Positions 24,614 to 32,276 of a DNA stretch of 32,276 nt are shown here, piece by piece. Location: the NCBI GenBank assembly GCA_000934455.1, contig KN887017.1, forward strand, positions 42,679-74,954. The letters are read 5' to 3'. Position 1 is the first letter of the stretch, and each line of letters opens with the position of its first letter. A program made the position numbers and the translations under genes. The notes beneath the pieces were generated by a model. It was not told the DNA's origin. It searched no databases and saw only the letters and a list, made by a program, of their open reading frames with translations. This stretch comes from Apostichopus parvimensis. Lineage: Eukaryota > Echinodermata > Holothuroidea > Aspidochirotida > Stichopodidae.

Positions 24614-25055
24614 CAAGGGTTGAAATAAGGATTTGTGGACCAGGAGCCACTTTCTAAAAAAGTGGCTTCTGGTTCGCGGCAATTTCAGTAGGACCAGGAG
24701 CTATTTTCTCACTACCAGGAGCTAAAAAGGAGAAACAAAATTCAAGTACGGCATGTACGTACGTATCAGTACAGGTGTTGTGCGATATATAAACCATGTG
24801 CACCAGTTCTATTGTGCATCCCCTTGATCGATCAGTGATTTATCAAATCGCTAGCAGTTACTATATAGCACTAGCATGCAATGTAGTTTCAGGCTTCTGT
24901 GCAGCGCATGATAAGGCTGATATTTACAGGAGTATGCGGGCGCTTATTTGCCGACAAAGAAGCGCCCGTGCGTATTGTATTTTCATGTCCAGGGGCGCTA
25001 TTTTAGTGCTTGCGGGCGCGAATAGCGCCTGGGCGCCCGCTTATTTCAACCCTTG
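24614..25055. mobile_element. Non-autonomous hAT-like DNA transposon (MITE), 442 bp
   Basis: The ends are perfect 16-bp terminal inverted repeats: CAAGGGTTGAAATAAG at 24614-24629 and its exact reverse complement at 25040-25055. They are flanked by a perfect 8-bp direct repeat, GGTGTGAC, at 24606-24613 and 25056-25063. An 8-bp target duplication with CA...TG termini is characteristic of the hAT superfamily. The inside holds a subterminal hairpin (ACCAGGAGCCAC at about 24639 pairs imperfectly with GTGGCTTCTGGT at about 24662). It also holds a further partial copy of the ACCAGGAGC motif, and a GC-rich right third with repeated GGGCGC/GCGCCC motifs. The right third differs sharply in base composition from its surroundings. 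No transposase is encoded; an 88-codon frame inside runs past the end of the element and is incidental. The perfect TIRs and TSD suggest recent insertion. Confidence 0.9.
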
Positions 25056-25063
25056 GGTGTGAC
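25056..25063. repeat. Right target-site duplication of the hAT MITE
   Basis: GGTGTGAC, identical to 24606-24613. Removing the element and one copy restores an uninterrupted spacer. Confidence 0.88.
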
Positions 25064-25229
25064 AATTTACCAACGACTTAACTATTGGATACAAGACCTC
25101 AAACCTCGTTTTTTACTTTAACGTTTTTACACCTCTCATCTTTATACATGAAGCAGAAACCTTGAAAGTTACTTCCAAGAAGTTCAATTTAATGCTAAAA
25201 CCACACTATACTGTCCTCTCATTTCATGT

Positions 25230-25338
25230 TTCAAAGCATTGGTACTGACAGTACAAACAGTTCCTAACCTCTGCCGTATCTTGATTAAAGAAACACGATG
25301 TTTCATACTGCTCATACTGTCAGTACGAGTGCTTTGAA
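25230..25338. repeat. Long imperfect hairpin (24-bp arms, 61-nt loop)
   Basis: The arm at 25230-25253 and the reverse complement of 25315-25338 agree at 22 of 24 positions. They share TTCAAAGCA and GTACTGACAGTA. The loop is 25254-25314. It lies just downstream of the last recognised golgin exon on that gene's strand. No target duplication is obvious. Confidence 0.8.
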
Positions 25339-25453
25339 GCAGGATACAAAAGTAGAGTATAGACAAATTTGTCCCAACCTGGGTGTTTAAAGTGATAGAG
25401 AAGGTTTTACATATTCATATCATAAAATATTTCTGTCAAACTCCTTCGCTTAC

Positions 25454-25546
25454 CATCTTTGCTTGCTTGGCTTCTTCTTTGGCAAGAATGTCCTTTGTTT
25501 GGTCCGGAGAGAACTTCACTACAGCTGCGATTACTTTTGCCATTGT
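25454..25546 (-). CDS. GOLGA4: Golgin-245 GRIP domain, second half
   Basis: Exon of 93 nt (31 codons, phase 0 to phase 0), read from 25546 to 25454. The acceptor ends ...ctttcag and the donor is a perfect GTAAGC. It encodes TMAKVIAAVVKFSPDQT followed by KDILAKEEAKQAKM. The vertebrate golgin-245 GRIP domain has the same architecture: TMAKVI, two to three small residues, VxKF, then a DDQT/PDQT-type helix start and an ILxxE(D/E)A helix. Joined to 28568-28521 this gives a complete GRIP helical core of about 47 residues. No stop codon occurs in the exon. In the vertebrate gene only a handful of residues follow, from one further short exon. That exon should therefore lie to the left of 25454, but I could not place it with confidence. 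Confidence 0.92.
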
Positions 25547-26143
25547 CTGAAAGAATATTGAAAAATCAAGTATGAATTTTTCCTAGATGATACGTAATGT
25601 GGTAAATTTTAACGGCAAACAAGCTGTCTTGGTTTAAAATGTTACAATTTACATACCCAGTTAAAAGCAAGAATTGTGATATTAGACATAGCAAGGAAAA
25701 AGTATATCAGGTCCAAAACTTCCACGAGTGATATTGGTATATCGATTTTATCGAGGTTATGATGTTATAAAACTAGAAAATTTCAACATTTAAGGAACGG
25801 AGGACTAAAATCAAACTTATTTCCTACCTGTGTTAAAGTGGTAAACATGGGCTGGACTAAAATAAAATAATATGTTCCACTTTTTACTTGATATTTGTCA
25901 GTGATTGGAACCTCGATACTTCTAGTTTATAGTAAAGTATCAGACTTTCTTAAATTTTAAAGCACCTGGGTTTGATGTCAGATCAAGAGACTGATAGTGC
26001 ATTGAACGTTCACCAGCTGCGAACACGACCACCGGCTTTAAATGACACTTTCAGGTTTCATTGTTGGAGAATACATTTATACAGATTTCACTTTGATCCA
26101 GAAGAGTTCTACTGATCAGAATCTCTGATGAGGCCGTCGATCA

Positions 26144-26156
26144 GTAACCAGGCAAC
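26144..26156. promoter_or_regulatory. RFX-type X-box in a golgin intron
   Basis: GTAACCAGGCAAC matches the two-half-site X-box pattern (GTNRCC, short spacer, RGYAAC) bound by RFX factors. It lies in the 2974-nt intron, far from any known start. This is a motif match only. Confidence 0.3.
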
Positions 26157-26946
26157 GTGATTCGTCAAAACATTGGTAAAACTGTCACTTAAAACGACAT
26201 GAGACAACCGCATACATTAAGTCATGCTTGTGAAATTATTCAGATCAGAACCGCATTTCATTAGATGTGTGACGTCAACACCCGAGCAGAAAAGGGAAAA
26301 TACCTAATGTTTATCAGAAGCAATGATATACAAATACTAACCCCCTTCTTTACTTTACAAAGCTGAAAAGGGAATCCACAGAACACTCTGCTCAACCAGA
26401 AAACATCCTTAAAGCTTTTGCCCCATTTTACATCATAGCTAATGAAAGACAAATTATACAAACTCCCCTTTTTGTTTATCAAAGCAGAACCAAAACCCAT
26501 GGAACACTTTGCTTATCAACACATCACGGCACCGATCTTGAACAGGTCTATAAGTCACTCTACATCCGTGGGTGCATTTTGAGCCTGGAGCTTCATGCAT
26601 GAGATTTGCACCCCTCTGCTATGCTTGCAACCCCCCACCCTTCTAACCGACCCCCTAACAGACACCCCCAATGTGACAATTCTTCTTCCACACCTCTGGC
26701 GATACACCCAATTACAGGACAAGATGGCTTACGACTTATTGTAACCAATGAACACTAGAGCTATTGAGACGATGGTATCAATATTTTTACCCTCTCTTCT
26801 TCATCTTCTTTTTCACAGGAAATAAATAATTTATAATATTTATCAAACTTTGGATATACCTGGAGAAGCTTGCCGAAATTTAATATCTAAACAGACAGGC
26901 CAACATCGAACGAGTTTTTTCAAAGAGAGATGCCGATAAACACTAA

Positions 26947-26970
26947 CCACACACACACAGATACACACGC
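26947..26970. repeat. (CA)n microsatellite in a golgin intron
   Basis: An imperfect CA tract with GATACACACGC interruptions. Confidence 0.8.
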
Positions 26971-27750
26971 ATACATATGCTCTATTATTTATATTTAATA
27001 TTTGATTAATATTATGAAGGATCAAAGCCAATGTGTACTCAATTAGGCTAATAAATGTTTAGAGAACAGGTCAGTCTACTCCACAGGCTGATCACCTGAA
27101 ACCTGATTTGCTTTTCGCAGAGTTAAAGCAGCAGTAAGGAGTTTTAAATTAACTTCATTAAACCAAAATACTGACAGTATCAAATAAAAAATTAATCCAT
27201 TCTAAACCTCCTATAATGATAGAAATCTCACCAAAAACCTGTTAAAACGTCGTCCTGAAAAGGGATAACCTTTTCAGATGAAAATACTTTTGACTCTTGT
27301 CAATTTTGTTCTATCCCTTGTGAAATGAACAAAACTCCCCACCCCACATGAAAGGAGCCATCAAAACATCCATATTTTCTAGTCTGAAATTCCGCAAAGA
27401 AGTGAAACATTTATAGAAAACACTCTGCAAGGTGATGCAGAATTTGTGTCTGTAAAATTGTTACGTAAAAATAGCAACTGGCTTTAAATTTGGCTTTATT
27501 TTCTCACAAATGTCTCCAATTGGTTGAAAAGACATCGATGTCATCGGTAATATTTTTATCTCATTCAGATATGGACAGAGCTGCAAACTCACGGTGAAAC
27601 TGGTGAATAATGAGAAGCCTGCGTGCTACTTTAAACTAACGGGACCTATCGGTTGATTGAATCTTCACAGGTTCTAAGTCTTATTAAATCTTCCAACCAT
27701 GCATTAACATCTTCTGTTTATTTTCATAATCAACTTTAACAAGTGCATTG

Positions 27751-27785
27751 GCGGAGGTGGAGGGGGAGGTGGAGGGGGGGGGAGA
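27751..27785 (+). other. G-quadruplex-prone tract in a golgin intron
   Basis: Starts GCGGAGGTGGAGGGGGAGGT and continues into a run of nine G. It is G-rich on the plus strand and C-rich in the golgin transcript. Confidence 0.65.
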
Positions 27786-27943
27786 GGGATAGTTTAAGTG
27801 TCTTCTTCATTATCATCTAGCCAATTGACATGGCACAGACGATGTAAAGAGACAACTTTTCAAAATATTTGTAAAAAATATATTTAAAAAAATATATAAA
27901 AATATGCACACATCAAAATCCAACACTCTGAAAGAACGGTGGT

Positions 27944-28106
27944 TCAATATTTCAAACAAGTATTGATAGGCACCCAATGAGGCTTTGAGATCAATTTAAT
28001 ATTTCCAATAAGTATTGATCAGCATCCAATGAGACTTTGCGATTGAATTTAATATTTCCAACAAGTATTGATCAGCATTCACTGAGGCCTTGAGATGAAT
28101 TTTCAA
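27944..28106. repeat. 52-53 bp tandem repeat, about three copies, in a golgin intron
   Basis: Copies are anchored on TATTGAT at 27961, 28013 and 28066, so spacing is 52 and 53 bp. Each carries CAAGTATTGAT(C)AGCA followed by CCAATGAGGCTTTGAGAT-type sequence with a few substitutions. Related sequence (GAACRGTGGTTYRAT) occurs on both outer flanks, near 27935 and 28117. It lies in the 2974-nt intron between the two GRIP exons. Confidence 0.85.
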
Positions 28107-28520
28107 ACTGAAGAAGAACAGTGGTTTGATTTTCAAATATTGACCAAAATTGGTGACGGGAAATATTTTAGGAAGATGGAGGGGCAACTTGTAAATAACT
28201 GATAAGAGCTGAAATGAAACACAGAAATTCTGCCAAAAACTAATCAAATTTGTTTTTGTCACAAAACTGTTAAGTACCATAGATAAGAAGAGCATAATTT
28301 AAGTAGATAAAAAAAATTTAAAAAACTCAAAGGTGTGCAAATGGAATGTTGAACATTCCCTCATGTTTTCTAGGACACATTTTTATTTATATTTTGTACA
28401 ACACTACAAAACATGAATCATATGAAACAGCTTGACCAGTTATGACCTGGTTTAGAGGGGGGGGGGGAGGGGGGCAACATTACAATCTCATACAACAGAC
28501 ATAGAAACAAGGAAACTAAC

Positions 28521-28568
28521 CTTTGGTTCTTTGCCCATCATATACTGGTAGAGGACGTGCTTCAAGTA
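28521..28568 (-). CDS. GOLGA4: Golgin-245 GRIP domain, first half
   Basis: Exon of 48 nt (16 codons, phase 0 to phase 0), read from 28568 to 28521. The acceptor ends ...catcgtcag and the donor is GTTAGT. It encodes YLKHVLYQYMMGKEPK, very close to the vertebrate golgin-245 GRIP segment with the core YL(R/K)xVLxxYMMG. The first Tyr corresponds to the invariant GRIP tyrosine that in vertebrate golgin-245 is required for binding GTP-loaded Arl1 (established knowledge). The YMMG stretch favours GOLGA4 over GOLGA1, GCC1 and GCC2, whose GRIP domains differ here. By family knowledge the protein is a peripheral trans-Golgi tether recruited by Arl1 as a homodimer. The exon is small, and the next one lies 2974 nt downstream. 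Confidence 0.92.
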
Positions 28569-29046
28569 CTGACGATGAGAGAGATCAAATTCAAAACAGA
28601 GAGAGTGAATAAACATGAATGACAGGGCAAAGGTCACATAGCTTCAGTTTAAAATTACTTGTAGCGACAATTGAAGATAGAACTGAATCATGGAAGTCAC
28701 TGAGAAACTGTATACTATGAGTTGAACACACGTTTAGCTTTGACATTTAAAAACAAATAAATAAAATCAGAAGAAAGCAATTTGCATATATTATGTATAT
28801 GAGAACGCTGTAAAACTTACCAAAGTTCAATGTTAAAATTACGATCAACTAACAGGGAAAAAAACAACTAAAATTTGATTATAATACTCAACCTACTATG
28901 TATTGATACTTTTAGTTGTTCATAAAAAGGTGAAATTTTCTTCCCCAACTCATCCCCTTCCCCCCCCAACCTCCCACTATTCTTCCCACCTTCCTCCTAC
29001 ATTGCTCGCTTCCATTTCTTCCTTCTCCACTTCATTAATTAGTTAC

Positions 29047-29111
29047 CTGAATTTCTGTGGTCTTCGTCAAGATTTGCCCATCTGATAATGCAATGCTATC
29101 ACCGTCAGCAC
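29047..29111 (-). CDS. GOLGA4: Golgin-245 (GOLGA4-like) exon: linker into the GRIP domain
   Basis: Coding exon of 65 nt, read from 29111 to 29047. The acceptor ends ...tttcgtcag and the donor is GTAACT. Two bases complete the codon split with the previous exon (CTA G|GT GCT). The exon then reads ADGDSIALSDGQILTKTTEIQ and ends in phase 0. The first part is an acidic and polar linker. The last residues, TEIQ, match the short lead-in just before the conserved tyrosine of golgin-245 GRIP domains (vertebrate ...TEFEY...). The flanking introns are 1483 nt (29112-30594) and 478 nt (28569-29046). Exact frame continuity on both sides is the main evidence that this is coding. Confidence 0.85.
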
Positions 29112-30594
29112 CTGACGAAATGAAGGCAAAAAACATGGAGTGCCATCACAAAATTATGCAGAGAACAGAAAATGAGAAGATAATTTATAGCATGGAAAGA
29201 GTTGACTGACAATAGCCTTAATGAAGCTGAATCGAGTCTTAATTAGTTTAAACACAATTAATAGCATTAATGAGCAATTACTCAGAGATCTACGAATATT
29301 CATCAGGATATTAGATTTATGATTTAATTTTTGTGGCACTATGACGATATCATCTCTTTATATTCATAAGATAATTTGATAAACTGCGACGAAGCCACAG
29401 GTAAAGTTTATGCAGAACTCTCTTTAGTTTCATGAAAGAGCCCATAATGAAAACTCACTGTGAGGATTTATTATCTGATTCCGTGGAAGACATCATGTTG
29501 CTTAAAGTTTTGTAAATATATATATATTATCGTGCTTCCATTTCCACCCCACCCATGCAATGAACTCATTTTACAGGTACAGTACATGACCCCTCGAAGC
29601 TGGGTCAATGTGCCGCATTCATAGGGTTTATACTGAAACTAGGCTACAAACGACGTACTACACATAATCATATTACCATGTTTGCTATCGAACGCAGTAT
29701 GTGGTCAAATGATGGGATGACAATTATTAAATGGCTGGTTCTAAAGGCGGTGACAATCTTCCAGGTGATGAGCAGATAGTCATAAACTAATCAGTTCTTC
29801 AACAACAACAACAACAATACCAATAATAATAATAATCATAATAATAATCATAAATAAACCGTTGCATGATTCTCCAAACTCCAAACTTACAATATCGTTA
29901 GGATGGATTTGATTATACAAAGTTTGGATCTGGGCAGCTAGCATCTTTCTTCGCCTCTAATGACTTGAGCAAGTGGAGTGTTTTATGCAACTTTTAATGT
30001 CTTGAAAATGTCATTTCAGGTATCTGAGAGGCACATGGCAAACATTTTTCTTGCTTGTATTATGTTAGTGCTCCACTAAGATAGTGTCATAGTTGTCGCT
30101 GGAAAATGCCTTGAAAAAGCAATCCTCCCTCTTCACCCCCCCCCCCTTCCCACATACATCTAGCATCAAGGGAACGGTTTTCAAACTCATTCAACCTTTT
30201 GTTTTTTAATTTGGTATGAATTGAACAGTGGTAGTTTAATTTTCTTATATATGCAAGGTTTTAAGTAAATACTGAACGGAAAAAATGACTCAGGAATTTA
30301 TTTATGGAGTTTGGTGGAGCACTGATTTCTTTATTCTTTCAAAAGAAAAATTTCAAAAAGGTTCAAATACGAAAGAGTTATAAGTTTCTCGACTGACGAA
30401 ATGACCGTTTTCTTGTTTGTTTGTTGTTTTTTATTTCTGATTTTGTCACTTTTTGGATTTTAAGAAGCTAATTCTGCCACTTGTTGATTTCTAAGTATTT
30501 GGAAAGTTACCTCAAACTAAGTAAAAATTAAAATTAAAATAATATTTACATATGTAAATTTATGAATATTATTCAGAGTTTGTTGATGACATAC
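29112..30594 (-). other. Golgin intron between coiled coil and linker
   Basis: Intron of 1483 nt, GTATGT...CAG on the minus strand. It holds the CAA/AAT microsatellite and a C run at 30136-30146. No coding signal was seen. Confidence 0.8.
29804..29857. repeat. (CAA)n/(AAT)n compound microsatellite
   Basis: CAA units pass into AAT/CAT units. It lies within the 1483-nt golgin intron. Confidence 0.9.
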
Positions 30595-30694
30595 CTAGCG
30601 ATGCTCCCTGTCTGTATTCTGTGATCTCCTCCTCTAACCGTTTCTCCTTCAGTTTCATCTCGGCCATCAGACCTCTCTGTTGCTGAAGTTCTGC
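30595..30694 (-). CDS. GOLGA4: Golgin-245 (GOLGA4-like) internal exon: end of coiled coil
   Basis: Coding exon of 100 nt, read from 30694 down to 30595. It starts after an acceptor ending ...caacag and ends at a GTATGT donor. It enters in phase 0 and leaves in phase 1. It encodes 33 residues beginning AELQQQRGLMAEMKLKEKRL and ending ...EYRQGASL. The charged, Gln/Glu/Lys-rich heptad-like pattern is that of a coiled coil. Taken alone it could belong to many coiled-coil proteins. The identification rests on the phase-perfect join to the exon at 29111-29047 and then to the GRIP exons. In golgin-245 a very long rod precedes the C-terminal GRIP domain and holds it away from the trans-Golgi membrane. 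The rest of the rod and the N terminus must lie beyond the right edge, or in exons of the last 1.6 kb that I could not recognise. An alternative acceptor 4 nt further in would break the frame. Confidence 0.82.
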
Positions 30695-30976
30695 CTGTTG
30701 ACATGAAATAGATAAATTAAATGAGTTGAAAGAACTTGCTAGAACATGCGAAGACATTGTTTTTTATGTACAACAAGCAATACAAATCATTTTCATCAAG
30801 ACTGCAGCACTTCAATCCTTCTTTTCACAAAAAAAAAAAAAAAAGATTCAACCGTGGTTTTGTGGAGAGATAAACCAACCAGGCTTAAACAGAGAGAGCG
30901 AAAAAAGGATTTGATTAATTTGGTCATCGATATTTTCATGATATCAGCTTTTGCAATTGTTCATCGACTTGAGGTA

Positions 30977-31028
30977 GTTTACTTTCCAAAAATTAAAAAT
31001 TGGTTTACTTTCCAAAAATTAAAAATTG
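30977..31028. repeat. Perfect 26-bp tandem duplication
   Basis: GTTTACTTTCCAAAAATTAA and the following AAATTG occur at 30977 and again at 31003 with no mismatch. The region lies upstream of the first recognised golgin exon, probably in an intron. Confidence 0.85.
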
Positions 31029-31636
31029 TAGAGACTTTTTAGGCCTACTCTTGACGAGTGGTATATAAAAAAAAATACCGATGGGGACTCGGAAATGCAA
31101 TGCCTTTTCTAACAACATGACGGTGAGGCAAAGGATGGTATGATTTTCAAACAGTTTACAATTTTTACGTAATGATATTTGAATATATGATACGTGTCGG
31201 GCTTGACCTTGTGACAAAACTAACTGAGGTGCATTCCTCCGTTCTTGGGAAAAGCCAGCAACGTTTGAACAGCGCAAAGACATGCTAGGACTTGTTAGTC
31301 ATTAAACGTCGGGATTAATTAAGTCATTTAATTTTGCATCAAAGTCAAATTTTAGCATACTTCATATATAATTATTATAACAGCATATCATAAAATATAC
31401 ATGCTGGTGTCATGACAGCAAGATACCAAAGCTTTGTACCTTCGAAATGAATGACGAACATTAAAAACTGATGTCAATCTTAATTTCTTACGACACAGAA
31501 CAGCATGCAATGAAACCATGAGAGAAGATAATCAGGAAAAATTCATGAATAATTCATGAATTTGTTTGTCTATATTTGATTCGTACCGATACCGATATCA
31601 ATAACATCTTTCCTGTGACATAAGAGAAATCTGACA

Positions 31637-31674
31637 GGGGGAAGGGGGTGGGGGGTTGGGGGGTTGGGCAGGGG
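31637..31674 (+). other. G-quadruplex-prone tract
   Basis: Six or more G runs of three to six bases are separated by one to three bases (GGGGGTGGGGGGTTGGGG type). This satisfies the classical four-run quadruplex pattern several times. The G-rich strand is opposite to the sense strand of the golgin gene. Confidence 0.75.
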
Positions 31675-32194
31675 AATGTAGGATGAGAAACAAACTAAAA
31701 ATGGTTTTGGGTTTGGTTGGGGGGAAATCTGAAGTACATTACAATATTTTGCTGTACACAACAGTAAACTAGAAAAAAAAACATAAAAAAAGAAGGTTAA
31801 AACAAGCTATGGCAATATCATAAAGCTGAACCGATACATCTCGAGGGAACTAAAATTGGAACAGTATTGTTTGTTTTTTTTGGTTCCAATCTTCTTCGGG
31901 CAAAAGTGCAAAGTTGTTTTTACAGATAGATAAAGTGAGTGTTGGTGCAGAATTAATATCAGAATTGATCAATTGGAGAAACAATATTGGAAGGTGATGA
32001 GAAAAAGAGGGATTTTCAAAATGAGCTAGATATTAAAATCTGCTGGGAGCATGGCATGAAAATTACTTTGTATGTATAGAGAGATGGTGGTAAAATGTAG
32101 CAGGACTTGTTGGTTACTTACTATGAAAGCTGTATGAGTACAACCGGTCGTGTTTGATATTTGATCTGGTTGGGACATGGTATGGCACTTAACA

Positions 32195-32240
32195 GTGTAT
32201 GTATGGTGTTAACATGGTGTATGGTGTTAACAGTGGTGTA
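32195..32240. repeat. Short 18-bp tandem repeat
   Basis: GTATGGTGTTAACA occurs at 32201 and 32219 with related flanks (TTAACAGTG on both sides), giving about two and a half units. Confidence 0.7.
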
Positions 32241-32276
32241 TAACACATGACAGTAGAATGTTGCAATTAATGGCAT

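Larger units (their letters stand above)
25547..28520 (-). other. Golgin intron between the two GRIP exons
   Basis: Intron of 2974 nt, GT-AG on the minus strand. It contains the X-box motif, the CA microsatellite, the 52-53 bp repeat, a G-quadruplex-prone tract and an 11-base G run at 28457-28467. Frames within it are short. Confidence 0.85.
25454..30694 (-). other. GOLGA4: Span of the partial golgin-245 gene (four exons found)
   Basis: The four exons join without a frame break to give 101 codons: coiled-coil end, linker and GRIP domain. Introns are 29112-30594 (1483 nt), 28569-29046 (478 nt) and 25547-28520 (2974 nt), all GT-AG. The gene is incomplete at both ends: the 5' portion runs off the right edge and the stop-codon exon is unassigned. 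Golgin-245 is normally more than 2000 residues long, so only its C-terminal twentieth or so is in view. Nothing suggests decay: no stops, no frameshifts, and the Arl1-contact tyrosine is kept. Confidence 0.88.
30695..32276 (-). other. Probable golgin intron running to the right edge
   Basis: No further coiled-coil exon was found. It holds an A-rich run near 30829, the 26-bp duplication, the G-quadruplex tract and the 18-bp repeat. A minus-strand GTAAGT donor has its exon end at about 32123, preceded by a short frame, MSQPDQISNTTG... in phase 0. That frame has no coiled-coil character, so I do not call it an exon. Confidence 0.5.

Noticed and set aside
24796-25062. 88-codon plus frame
   Set aside because: It lies inside the hAT MITE and ends in the target duplication. 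No transposase motif is present.
27996-28295. 99-codon minus frame with a repeated LINTYWKY-like end
   Set aside because: The repetition comes from the 52-bp tandem repeat, and the frame lies within a golgin intron.
32124-32172. Minus-strand MSQPDQISNTTG... frame ending at a GTAAGT donor as the preceding golgin exon
   Set aside because: The phase fits, but the sequence has no coiled-coil character, an in-frame stop lies a short distance upstream, and the region is part of a tandem repeat.
1-32276. CRISPR arrays, rRNA, tRNA, prokaryotic operons, integrated virus
   Set aside because: No regularly spaced identical repeats, no recognised RNA gene consensus, no reverse transcriptase, capsid or integrase-like frame, and clear spliceosomal introns.

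Overview
The window looks like AT-rich, intron-rich nuclear DNA from an animal. Coding sequence is sparse and split into short exons with canonical GT-AG borders. Spacers are long and carry microsatellites, minisatellites and many long C or G runs. There are no bacterial-style operons and no long open frames. The one recognisable gene resembles vertebrate golgin-245, which with the repeat texture suggests a marine invertebrate, perhaps a deuterostome such as an echinoderm. That placement is an inference; no marker here fixes the species.

The only gene I can name lies on the minus strand at the right end. Four phase-compatible exons (30694-30595, 29111-29047, 28568-28521, 25546-25454) encode a coiled-coil stretch, a polar linker and the GRIP domain of a GOLGA4/golgin-245 orthologue, a trans-Golgi tethering protein. 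The 5' part lies beyond the right edge. The terminal exon after 25454 is not settled; a weak candidate sits at 15339-15590.

Left to right: 1-3760 is spacer with C/G runs, a possible CpG-richer minus-strand first exon (1287-1900) and a (TA)(GA) microsatellite. 3763-4173 is a tandem duplication of about 200 bp. 4174-10250 is spacer with microsatellites, a slightly CpG-rich patch (5640-5950) and a CRE/NRF1-like site pair (7968-7990). 10258-10382 has four promoter-type motifs close together. 12312-12895 is a 78-bp minisatellite whose first copies keep a frame open, starting next to a perfect hairpin. 14847-15040 is a 21-22 bp minisatellite that places TGACCT half-sites two helical turns apart. 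15600-24600 has nothing recognisable as a gene. 24614-25055 is a 442-bp non-autonomous hAT-like transposon with perfect 16-bp TIRs and a perfect 8-bp target duplication. 25230-25338 is a long imperfect hairpin. Introns of the golgin gene carry an RFX-type X-box, a 52-53 bp minisatellite and G-quadruplex-prone tracts.

I found no convincing new multi-gene system. The best-supported unusual items are the intact hAT MITE, the TGACCT array, the in-frame 78-bp minisatellite and the compact promoter-motif cluster.
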